Positions 1 through 5,552 of a stretch of 6,473 nucleotides of DNA are shown in pieces; the first letter of the stretch is position 1; each line of letters opens with the position of its first letter. A program made the position numbers and the translations under genes. The notes beneath the pieces were generated by a model that worked only from the letters and a program-made list of their open reading frames with translations, was not told the origin of the DNA and ran no database searches. The stretch is taken from NCBI GenBank assembly GCA_038330145.1, contig JBBQNR010000127.1, positions 1 through 6,473 on the forward strand, written 5' to 3'. This DNA comes from JBBQNR01 sp038330145. GTDB taxonomy: Bacteria; Actinomycetota; Thermoleophilia; Solirubrobacterales; JBBDJG01.

Positions 1-135
1 GATCCCGCGGAAGACCATGGTGACGGGGACTCCTGCGGCCGTGAATTCCTTCGCGGCTTGAGCCAGCGTCCGCTCTTCCAGGTCAGCCGAGAGCCAACGC
101 GGCGGCGTGTCGGCGCTCAAGGCTAGCAGTGGCAA
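1..135 (-). CDS. Partial unidentified reading frame running off the left edge
   Basis: A minus-strand frame is open from just after a TAA at 178-180 to the window edge. Its last part reads LSADLEERTLAQAAKEF followed by TAAGVPVTMVFRGI. That looks like real protein: an amphipathic helix followed by a hydrophobic beta strand, with coding-like codon use. No ATG or GTG lies in frame after the stop; the best candidates are TTG at 133-135 or 118-120. The residues just before (GAGAALPLLALSA) resemble the end of a signal peptide, so the true start may lie further upstream in another frame, which would imply one more frameshift. The helix-then-GVPV-FRG pattern faintly recalls thioredoxin-like or TrbC-like conjugation proteins, but about 50 residues are too few to assign a family. 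Function unknown; the end of the gene is outside the window. Confidence 0.3.
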   Translation of the reverse strand, partial: MPLLALSADTPPRWLSADLEERTLAQAAKEFTAAGVPVTMVFRGI

Positions 136-222
136 CGCAGCACCCGCACCCGACAGCCCGGGATCCGGGACCGTGCGTTATCTCGTCGTTTGTCCGTCAC
201 AACCTGATCGAGACGGAGACGA

Positions 223-603
223 TCACCGGGCCGATTGGGGCTCCACCAACGCGAAGATGTTTCCGTCCGGGTCTTTGAACCACGCCCCGCGGTTGGGGCC
301 GAGCTGGGCAATGCCGTCGACCGTCTTCGGCGAGTCGTAATCCTCGAAAACTAGCCCGCGCGATCGCAGTTCGTGCATGGTCGTCTCGAGGTCCGACACC
401 TGAAAGCCCGCAACGGTGCTCTGGGCTGTGCCAGCGAACGCAGATGGAAAGATCTCGAGGTACGTCCCGCCACCGCATTCGAAGCTGGCGCCGGGCTGAT
501 TCTCGTCCACGAGCTTCAGGCCGAGCACATCTCTGAAGAACACGATCGCCTTAGCCTTGTCCCGCACGGCGATCGTCGGACGACAGGGAGAGTCAGCAAA
601 CAT
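223..603 (-). CDS. VOC superfamily (glyoxalase/bleomycin-resistance fold) protein
   Basis: A 126-residue protein, the usual length for a single-domain vicinal-oxygen-chelate protein made of two beta-alpha-beta-beta-beta modules. Module one covers about residues 8-52 (FFRDVLGLKL at 22-31, then GGGTYLEIF at 44-52). Module two covers about 64-121 and ends in the family signature WFKDPDGNIFALVE (108-121). E50 and E121 sit at metal-ligand positions typical of the family. The first-strand ligand, often His or Glu, is Thr10 here, so metal binding may be altered. Such proteins act on small molecules (lyase, dioxygenase or antibiotic sequestration); the substrate cannot be told from sequence. The ATG at 601-603 has a GAGG element nine bases upstream. 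It stands alone on its strand: 209 bases of hairpin-bearing spacer separate it from the coding remnant upstream. The fold is secure, the role is not. Confidence 0.88.
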   Translation of the reverse strand: MFADSPCRPTIAVRDKAKAIVFFRDVLGLKLVDENQPGASFECGGGTYLEIFPSAFAGTAQSTVAGFQVSDLETTMHELRSRGLVFEDYDSPKTVDGIAQLGPNRGAWFKDPDGNIFALVEPQSAR

Positions 604-751
604 CGCATTGGACCTCTATACGCTCGCAAATGGCGAAGGCTAACGAGGCGAGCCCCGAGCAATCCTGCCTCGAAGCTCAGGAACAGCCATCGTTGGACTT
701 TATCGCCTTCTTCGTTGCGGGCAGCGGCGCGCTGTCCTCGCTTCCCGCGCG

Positions 752-780
752 CCACGGCTCGGTGAACTGCCGAGCCGTGG
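752..780 (-). terminator. Perfect 11-bp hairpin, probable terminator
   Basis: Arms CCACGGCTCGG (752-762) and CCGAGCCGTGG (770-780) pair perfectly around a seven-base loop. The hairpin lies about 33 bases past the TAG at 813-815 of the minus-strand remnant and about 150 bases before the VOC start, where a terminator for the former would be expected. Neither side has a clear T-run, so the terminator call rests on stem strength and position. Confidence 0.5.
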
Positions 781-782
781 CA

Positions 783-796
783 AACATCCGGATGTT
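783..796. repeat. 14-bp perfect palindrome AACATCCGGATGTT
   Basis: AACATCC and GGATGTT are exact reverse complements with no spacer. It sits two bases from the larger hairpin. It could be an operator for a dimeric regulator, or extend the neighbouring hairpin into a double structure. There is only one copy in the window, so its role is open. Confidence 0.4.
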
Positions 797-812
797 CCTT
801 TCCCGGACAGGG

Positions 813-1185
813 CTACCGCGGTGAACCCACGGCGGGTGCGGACCTCGGAGAGCCACCGCTGGGCGCGGCGAACCGTTGCCGGACGACCTCGGCGAGCGGA
901 GTCACGGGGATCGAAGGGAAGCGACCGCGCGTCGCCAGCGCGTCGAATGCGAAGGGCCACGTGTCCATCGCGAGACCCGCTTCCATCTGCCGCGCGATTC
1001 CTGGGTCCTTGTCGGCCATGTCGATCGCCCCGAGGCGCAGCGCCTCGCGCGGCACATGGCGGACCTCCCCAGTGCGGCCTGTCTCGGAGCTGAAGATCCC
1101 GACGGTTGACGCTGGTCGACGCCCCGGGATGGTACTCGGCCGACCCCGCCAGACAGCGAATCAGCCGCTTGACCAGTTTGACCAC
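813..1185 (-). pseudogene. Probable frameshifted or degenerate gene of unknown family
   Basis: Two overlapping minus-strand frames look coding in different parts. The downstream frame reads STVGIFSSETGRTGEV (about 1063-1110) and continues through EALRLGAIDMADKDPG, MEAGLAMDTWPFAFDA and PLAEVVRQRFA to a TAG at 813-815. It shows ordinary residue composition and strong G/C third positions, but it has no good start: a GTG at 1055 or 1043-region Met codons are the only options after an in-frame TGA near 1157. The upstream frame opens at GTG 1183-1185 with MVKLVKRLIRCLAGSAEYHPG, preceded by AGGA, and then dissolves into arginine-rich noise. The simplest reading is one gene of about 120 residues starting at 1185 whose frame is broken near 1100-1120. 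I do not recognise the family. It is divergent from the antitoxin, with only 19 bases between the start codons. Confidence 0.35.
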
Positions 1186-1198
1186 ATTGTCCTAGTCT
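1169..1198 (+). promoter_or_regulatory. Possible promoter of the toxin-antitoxin operon
   Basis: TTGACC (1169-1174) and TAGTCT (1193-1198) are 18 bases apart, a fair match to a sigma-70 type promoter. The -10 element ends six bases before the antitoxin ATG and no Shine-Dalgarno sequence precedes that ATG, so the transcript would be leaderless or nearly so. A second TTGACC copy overlaps at 1178-1183. The near-repeat TTGACCAG / TTTGACCAC could also be an antitoxin-binding half-site pair. This is inference only. Confidence 0.3.
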
Positions 1199-1204
1199 TC
1201 ACGC

Positions 1205-1669
1205 ATGGCTACCTCCTCTTTCCCGACGATCGACTTCTCGCCCGCGAAGAGCCAGCTATCGGAGGTGATGACCCAGGTGTTCCACGGTCACCAGCCGCGA
1301 ATCGTGTCACGCCACCACGGGAAGGAGCAGATGCTGCTCGTTCGGCCTGACGATCTAGTGGCGATGCTCGGCGAGCATCGCCTTGATGTCCAGGCGGTCT
1401 ACGACACGGATGAGGTGACCCTGCGCGTCCCGGACATGGGCATCCTCGGCTTCGGTGAAACCCTGGACGCGGCGATCGACGATCTCCTCGATGAGCTGCG
1501 CTCATATGCGACCCGCTTCTTCCGCGAGCCGGCCCGTTTCATGGCGACCAGCCGAGGCGCTCACGCCGCGGCGCTCCTCCGGTTCGCGCTCGCGGACGAG
1601 GGTGAGCAGCGGCAGATGCTCGGCGTCGAGGAACCAGCACGGGGGCCCGCGCCCGTCGGCGCGCGGTGA
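1205..1669 (+). CDS. Phd/YefM-like antitoxin with long C-terminal domain
   Basis: A 154-residue protein that should neutralise the adjoining toxin and repress its own operon. Residues 5-55 look like the Phd/YefM DNA-binding region: FSPAKSQLSEVMTQV (11-25) matches the usual segment that sets up the dimer, and PRIVSRHHGKEQMLLVRPDDLVAML (split 31-42 and 43-55) matches the conserved strand-helix part. Residues 60-110 add a second module (VTLRVPDMGILGFGETLDAA, then DDLLDELRSYATRFF) resembling the partly degraded RNase-H-like fold of HicB antitoxins, where a GET-D-A-DLL-E helix follows the sheet. Residues 110-154 form a further helix and a flexible Pro/Ala tail, the likely toxin-wrapping part. The plain Phd family is about 80 residues, so this is a long variant. 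Start ATG 1205 is forced by an in-frame stop at 1193-1195 and has no ribosome binding site. The gene overlaps the toxin by four bases (GTGA). The frame is intact. Confidence 0.8.
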   Translation: MATSSFPTIDFSPAKSQLSEVMTQVFHGHQPRIVSRHHGKEQMLLVRPDDLVAMLGEHRLDVQAVYDTDEVTLRVPDMGILGFGETLDAAIDDLLDELRSYATRFFREPARFMATSRGAHAAALLRFALADEGEQRQMLGVEEPARGPAPVGAR

Positions 1670-2071
1670 AAACGGCAACCTGGGACGAGTTCCGGGAGTT
1701 CCTCAAATACGACGAATGGGACGAGGACCGGGCCACCGGGCACGACTTCCTCGAGAAGACGCTACCGGACGGTGAGATCCTACGCACCCATGCATCGCGG
1801 TCGGGCTCGAGACGATGAGCCCGGGTCGCTTCAAGGCGATCCTGTCGGCCAGATTCGGCTGAGCGAGACGGAGTTCTGGGAGGTCCTGCGGACCAAGCGT
1901 CCGGCTCAGCGCCCGAGTCCGGCGCCTGAGTCCGCCCCCAGCTCGCTGCCGTTGTGGCTCGCCCAGGCCCTCGAGCGCGAGGTCGGCTTGACGCGGGAGC
2001 AGATCGCGAAGCTCGATGAGGACACTGCCCGCCGACTGCTCGACGAGGCGAGATCCAAGCCGACCGAATGA
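1666..2071 (+). pseudogene. HicA-like TA toxin, broken by two frameshifts
   Basis: Three consecutive frames together make one protein of about 135 residues. Part one (GTG 1666 to TGA 1816-1818, 50 codons) reads KTATWDEFREFLKYDEW, then TGHDFLEKTLPDGEILRTHAS. Part two (about 1812-1850) reads TMSPGRFKAILSA. Part three (about 1850 to TGA 2069-2071) reads QIRLSETEFWEVLRTKRPA, a Pro-rich linker, and a final helix pair (LPLWLAQALEREVGL, AKLDEDTARRLLDEA). The order fits what I recall of small toxins annotated as cytotoxic translational repressors. A GHDFLEKTL strand carries a His where HicA has its catalytic His, then PDG and THAS, then SPGRF..IL and EFW, suggesting a HicA-like dsRNA-binding mRNase fold. 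Restoring the frame needs one extra base in about 1801-1812 and one near 1849-1851. The GTG start overlaps the antitoxin stop and has no ribosome binding site, so translation would be coupled. As written the toxin is dead, unless the breaks are sequence errors. Confidence 0.7.
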
Positions 2072-2117
2072 GCGTGGCGTCCCGACCACATCCGTTCGCG
2101 AGCCGTACGATTTCGGC

Positions 2118-3010
2118 GTGAACTTCGTCGTGGCGCGCAACCCGGATCCCGACTCACGGCTGCCGTACCTGGTCCAGCTTCCGATCGACGGTGGCCTCAT
2201 CCTCAAGGTCCGCGACACCTGGACTCGGACGAGCCGGGTCTTCTGCGCCCGAGTGGAGGAGGGCTGGCCGCTCGAGGCCGATATCATCGAGGACGTCCCT
2301 GTCACCCTCTGCCGACGGCGAGCCGTCGCCATCGATCTGGTCCTCGACCGGCCGCGAGAGGACCGCTCCCAGTTCGTCTTCACGACGCTGCCCTCGGGAC
2401 GGGAGGGCATCTTCTGGCAGACCCGCAAGGTCGTCACGATCGCGCGACCGGGCGCCCGAATCCCGGGCCGGCGGGCGAGTGGCATCGCCGAGCTCGCTTC
2501 GTCATCGACACCCGCGAGCGCTACCCGTACCACTTCTCCAGACAGCAGGCGACAACCGAACGGGCGGCACTGGGAGCGGGTGACTACGGCGATCGGTCGG
2601 CTAACGGTGCCTTCGTTGCCGTGGTCGAACGGAAGTCACTCGCCGATCTGGCAGACGCGCTCAACAACGGCACTCTGGTGTTTGAACTCGCGAAACTCGC
2701 CGAGATGCCGCGCGCGGCCGTCGTCGTCGAGGACCGCTACGGCAACCTGCTCAAGCATGCCTATGCCCCGGCCGGCTTGCTGTCGGACATGCTGGCTCGG
2801 GTCCAGGTCCGCTACCCGGAGATCCCGATCGTCTTCCTCGAGACCCGGCCGCTCGCCGAGGAGTGGACCTTCCGCCATCTCGGCGCGGCGCTCGCCGAGC
2901 ACGAATCCGACCGTTTCACGGCGCCACAGATGCGCGCCGCCGAGTTGCCACTGGACTACGCCTCCGTCGGCCCGCAGCGATCGGAGAGACAGAGGAAGGC
3001 CGAGGCGTAA
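2118..3010 (+). pseudogene. ERCC4-domain nuclease with one frameshift
   Basis: One protein of about 297 residues split over two frames. Residues 1-126 (GTG 2118 to CTC 2493-2495) form an uncharacterised N-terminal domain: MNFVVARNPDPDSRLPYLV, then LPIDGGLILKVRDTW, RAVAIDLVLDRPRE, and EGIFWQTRKVVTIARPG. Residues 128-290 (from TTC 2498 to TAA 3008-3010) are an ERCC4/XPF-type nuclease domain. It has DTRER (131-135), AGDY (154-157), and the catalytic ERKSLADL (171-178, with E171, R172, K173 and D177). The core strand AAVVVEDRY and the later IPIVFLETRPLAEEW follow. All nuclease residues known from XPF/Mus81 (GD...ERK...D) are present. No helicase or helix-hairpin-helix domain is visible, so it is shorter than eukaryotic XPF and like stand-alone bacterial ERCC4 proteins. 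Those probably cut branched or flap DNA in repair or recombination. A single missing base around 2496 (CTC-?GC-TTC) breaks the frame. It lies 46 bases after the toxin stop, on the same strand, and may be co-transcribed. No clear ribosome binding site is seen. Confidence 0.8.
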
Positions 3011-3181
3011 CGGCGGCCGCGTGCGGGCAAAGTCGCCGCTGATCCAGGCGTCTGGTCACTCGGCCTCCCGATCGGCGTCGTGAGACGTGATCCCGAGGGG
3101 GGGAATCGCTCGTCGGAGTCCGATCGAGCGCTGAATGTCACCGTGCGGGCCGTCCGCAGGCGCTATGCAGACGGCAAAGCA
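3011..3181. other. Intergenic spacer between convergent genes
   Basis: This is the 3' junction between the plus-strand ERCC4 gene and the minus-strand propeller gene. No reading frame has coding-like composition on either strand. It includes a run of seven G (about 3099-3105) and ends at the strong hairpin at 3182-3210. No terminator with a T-run for the plus-strand gene is evident. Confidence 0.45.
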
Positions 3182-3210
3182 GGGCCGGCGGACGATTCGT
3201 CCGCCGGCCC
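3182..3210 (-). terminator. Strong GC-rich hairpin terminator
   Basis: GGGCCGGCGGACG (3182-3194) and CGTCCGCCGGCCC (3198-3210) pair perfectly over 13 bp with a three-base ATT loop. It begins 27 bases past the TGA of the minus-strand propeller gene at 3237-3239. On that strand it is followed by TGCTTTGCC, a weak T-rich tail. The symmetrical stem may also stop plus-strand transcription from the ERCC4 gene, as often happens between convergent genes. Confidence 0.8.
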
Positions 3211-3236
3211 CTCGCCGATTTCGTCAGCGCGTCGCG

Positions 3237-4994
3237 TCAGGTCGGATCGGCGTAGGTTCCTCCGAAGGTGTCGGTATTGCCGAACTGTGGGTCGCAGTCC
3301 TGCTTGGGACGAGGCCGTGCAATCGGGGCTCCGTCCACGAGCGATTGCCGGAAGGCATTGATCGCCGGACAGACGGCGGCGTTGCGCACGTCGATCCACA
3401 CCGCGGCGCCGAAGTCATTGGTCGCGACGGCGTAGTTGTAGTCGCCGAGGAACTCCGTCGAGAGGCCGTTGGCGCTGGCGCCACGGTTATCGCCGATGAC
3501 ACCACGGTTCAAGTCGATCCAATCGGTCAGCGCGCCGCTCCCGTGTCGGACCACCCCCTGCATCGGTCGCGGGTCTGCGGTCGTCGACCGCCAGACATCG
3601 AGATGATTCGTGTAGGTGAGGTAGACATCGTCACCGTCGGGCGAGATGGCGATGGCGGCGTAGTCCGGCCTGTCGCCGGAGGCCGACGCCGTCACCGGCG
3701 ACGTCCACGTCGTCCCGCCGTCCGTCGATTGCTGGACCAGGACCTTCTCGTGGTTCAGGCCATCCGTGGCGTCTGGCCAGGCGAGCACGATGGTGTCCGG
3801 AGCCCCTGCCCCGCTGGGCGCACCATTCGCGATGTCGACCGTCGGGAAGCTGCTGCCGGAGCGGGCTCCGGCCACGCCATCCATCGTGAACCGACCCTGC
3901 ACGGGGTCGAGGGCCCCGACTTCGATCACGGTCGCGACGGCGCGTGCCTTCTCGAACGACCGACCGCCGTTGAAGGATCGAGACAGGTACTGCACGGACT
4001 CACGCTTGAGCGATCCGGCCCAGAAGACGTAGACCGTGCCCTCGCTGTCCGTGCGGACCGTGCATCCCTGGCGGCCACCGGCGCGACCGGACGAGACAGC
4101 ATTTGCCGCCTGGCTGATCTGCTGCTGGCTCCACGTGTCGCCGCCGTCGTTCGAACGGGCGATGAGCACTGGCTCAGGCGCCCCGCCGAGGCTGCGGAAC
4201 CCAACGTTGCAGACGTAAACGTTGCCGAAGAAGACACTCGATGCGGCGTTGTCCGCCCACAGGGCTTCCTTGTCCTGAAAGACGGCGGAGCTCTGCTTGG
4301 TGGCGATCACCGGCGGCATCCAGGCCGCCTTGCCGGCGACTCCCCCGGCCGCCGCAGCGGCGACGTCGTCAGTTCGCGACACGCCGATGGCCCCTTGACC
4401 CTTGAACCCGCCGTCGGTCCGGTCGGCGTTCAGGTTCGTCGTGATGTTCGCGTAGTACAGCCGTGCCCCGTTGGCCCATGAGAACGTGCCGTTGGCCACC
4501 CGCCGAGGGCCGAACGCCAGGATCGGGTCGCCGTTGGAGACGAGGCTATTCTCGAAGTACCATGGAAGCGTCCCGATCGGGCCGCCTGCGAGGGGAACGC
4601 AGACGTCGGTCGTCACGGCCGGATCCGGATCGCCCAGACAGTTGCGCGCCGAGTAGCCGGTATAGGTTGGCTGGACCCACGTGTCGCCACCGTTGATCGA
4701 GAAGCTCACGCCTGAAACGCCAACACCCGGGGTGAACGGACAGTTGGTGGGAGCGCCGGCGTTGCACGCCTCCAAGTCGATGTTGTCGTTGGCCCCAGCG
4801 GCCAGAATCAGCGGGTCGATCGGGTTGACCGCGAGACCCGGCTCGTTCTGCTTGTTCTGCGAGAACGGCGTCGTTGGACTACCGATGCTGACGCGGGTGT
4901 CCGGATCGAAGCCCGCCACCGGAGCGGCGATGGCCAAAAGCAGGGCGATCGCCGCGATGAGCGTCGTCACCCGGGGCGCGGTTCGCTTGCGCAT
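3237..4994 (-). CDS. Secreted sialidase-like beta-propeller protein (BNR/Asp-box)
   Basis: A 585-residue protein exported by the Sec route. The signal peptide has a basic start (MRKRTAPR, 1-8), a hydrophobic core (TTLIAAIALLLAIAAP, 10-25) and a likely cleavage after PVAG (25-28). The mature part has four Asp boxes, the S-x-D-x-G-x-x-W turn of sialidase-type propellers: SINGGDTW (99-106), SNDGGDTW (281-288), SFNGGRSF (340-347) and STDGGTTW (423-430). Eight cysteines (77, 85, 119, 132, 262, 311, 542, 567) suggest four disulfides, fitting an extracellular protein. Similar proteins are often called exo-alpha-sialidase. I see no FRIP-type motif near the N terminus and cannot place the arginine triad, so a glycan-binding or other hydrolytic role is equally possible. 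ATG 4992-4994 is chosen over the upstream in-frame extension because the signal peptide begins there and GGAGGAG lies nine bases upstream. The gene is monocistronic, with a hairpin terminator. The frame is intact. Confidence 0.85.
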   Translation of the reverse strand: MRKRTAPRVTTLIAAIALLLAIAAPVAGFDPDTRVSIGSPTTPFSQNKQNEPGLAVNPIDPLILAAGANDNIDLEACNAGAPTNCPFTPGVGVSGVSFSINGGDTWVQPTYTGYSARNCLGDPDPAVTTDVCVPLAGGPIGTLPWYFENSLVSNGDPILAFGPRRVANGTFSWANGARLYYANITTNLNADRTDGGFKGQGAIGVSRTDDVAAAAAGGVAGKAAWMPPVIATKQSSAVFQDKEALWADNAASSVFFGNVYVCNVGFRSLGGAPEPVLIARSNDGGDTWSQQQISQAANAVSSGRAGGRQGCTVRTDSEGTVYVFWAGSLKRESVQYLSRSFNGGRSFEKARAVATVIEVGALDPVQGRFTMDGVAGARSGSSFPTVDIANGAPSGAGAPDTIVLAWPDATDGLNHEKVLVQQSTDGGTTWTSPVTASASGDRPDYAAIAISPDGDDVYLTYTNHLDVWRSTTADPRPMQGVVRHGSGALTDWIDLNRGVIGDNRGASANGLSTEFLGDYNYAVATNDFGAAVWIDVRNAAVCPAINAFRQSLVDGAPIARPRPKQDCDPQFGNTDTFGGTYADPT

Positions 4995-5003
4995 GCTTCC
5001 CGT

Positions 5004-5010
5004 CTCCTCC
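5004..5010 (-). promoter_or_regulatory. Ribosome binding site of the propeller gene
   Basis: GGAGGAG on the minus strand lies nine bases ahead of the ATG at 4992-4994. It decides the start: the frame stays open for 61 more codons upstream, but that extension has no protein-like composition. Confidence 0.8.
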
Positions 5011-5200
5011 AAAACCTGGCTCTGGCCTCCAGGTACCGGATGAGCGCGCCTTCCGATCCCCGTCGCAGAAGGTGAACCTCGGAGGCCCGGAGAAACGAGA
5101 GCGAAGGTTGCAAGCATACGTCTGATAGCAGTTTGGGTCAGGTGGCCGTCGATCTTGCTGGTGCACAGGCGCACCACCGGAGATCCATGGCGCCCGGCGC

Positions 5201-5311
5201 GCGGCGCTCAAGACCGACTTGTTCAACCTCATCGCCCGCTTCAACCGGGCCGACGACGGCACGATGGCCGTGCCGAGCGAGTACCTCGAGGCGGTCATCG
5301 TCCGGCGGTAG
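5201..5311 (+). pseudogene. 3' remnant, possibly of a SAM-dependent methyltransferase
   Basis: Thirty-six codons read AALKTDLFNLIARFNR, then ADDGTMAVPSEYLEAVIVRR, and stop at TAG 5309-5311. This has coding composition and resembles the C-terminal helix and strand of some bacterial class I methyltransferases (RFNRADDGT..VPSEYLEVVI), from memory. The same frame upstream of about 5200 turns into unrelated residues (CWCTGAPPEIHG), and neither other frame continues a methyltransferase. The rest of the gene is therefore missing, either deleted or replaced. The family call is tentative; the presence of a clipped gene end is firmer. Confidence 0.4.
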
Positions 5312-5452
5312 TGTCTGGGGCCGTGGACGCTCGAAAGGTATGTGCTCGTTTCCGAGTAATAGGCTGTTCCATCAGCCGTCGATCGAGCCCATAACTGAGC
5401 AGATTCCCGATCAGGTCCCACTCGGGAAAGCACAGCGGTTGGACCGGCTGGC

Positions 5453-5488
5453 TTATGAGTCCCTGCTCTACCACTGAGCTACTCCGCC
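5453..5488 (-). tRNA. Truncated 5' half of a tRNA, anticodon CAT
   Basis: On the minus strand the acceptor arm GGCGGAG (5488-5482), TA, the D arm GCTC-AGTGGTA-GAGC (5479-5465), A26 and a CTCATAA anticodon loop (5459-5453) follow tRNA-Met-type (CAT) genes closely. The anticodon stem is one base short on the 5' side (GGGA). After the loop comes GCCAG, which does not pair. No T arm (GGTTCGA-like) and no 3' acceptor strand CTCCGCC is found within the next 250 bases. So this is half a tRNA, cut at the anticodon loop. It may be an integration or deletion scar. A group I intron in the loop was considered, but no core elements were recognised. Confidence 0.6.
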
Positions 5489-5552
5489 GTGGCTGACAAG
5501 ATTGCCGAGCGTGATCCAGAGCGGCAACCCCAGCTCTTACAGCGCATGCAGA

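Larger units (their letters stand above)
604..812. other. Non-coding spacer with hairpin and palindrome
   Basis: This 209-base stretch holds no open reading frame with convincing composition on either strand. It contains the leader of the VOC gene at its left end and two inverted repeats (752-780 and 783-796) at its right end, next to the stop codon of the minus-strand remnant at 813. I see no clear sigma-70-type promoter in it. Confidence 0.5.
4995..5552. other. Intergenic mosaic, mostly non-coding
   Basis: These 558 bases hold no complete gene. From left to right: the leader of the propeller gene (to about 5150), a 36-codon plus-strand gene tail (5201-5311), about 140 bases of unassigned sequence that includes a CTCG-GAAA-CGAG tetraloop hairpin on the minus strand (about 5345-5357), a truncated tRNA on the minus strand (5453-5488), and a short spacer before the stop of the SRPBCC gene. 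The mix of unrelated gene fragments suggests a rearrangement junction. Confidence 0.5.

Noticed and set aside
630..824. 64-codon plus-strand frame starting ATG 630
   Set aside because: It runs through the hairpin and palindrome, lacks a ribosome binding site and matches no family.
1772..2071. 99-codon frame as an independent gene starting at GTG 1772
   Set aside because: Its first 25 codons cover sequence that encodes toxin motifs in other frames. The sensible part begins only near 1850, and there is no ribosome binding site.
1703..2533. 276-codon minus-strand frame opposite the TA and ERCC4 genes
   Set aside because: Arg/Ser-rich shadow without domains; the opposite strand has recognisable protein families.
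2016..3083. Long 355-codon plus-strand frame taken as one gene
   Set aside because: Only residues from GTG 2118 to about 2495 look like protein. After that the frame becomes Ser/Arg/Pro-rich, while the ERCC4 motifs continue in another frame.
3135..4481. Long 448-codon plus-strand frame
   Set aside because: It is the mirror of the propeller gene: Arg/Val/Gly-rich with no motifs, opposite a gene with a signal peptide and four Asp boxes.
4879..5433. 184-codon minus-strand frame over the propeller leader
   Set aside because: Overlaps the propeller signal peptide out of frame and has no family-like motifs; composition is that of a GC-rich shadow.
5300..5455. Group I intron inserted in the CAT anticodon loop
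   Set aside because: The position would suit such introns, but I found no recognisable P7/G-site core, no internal guide pairing and no 3' tRNA half.
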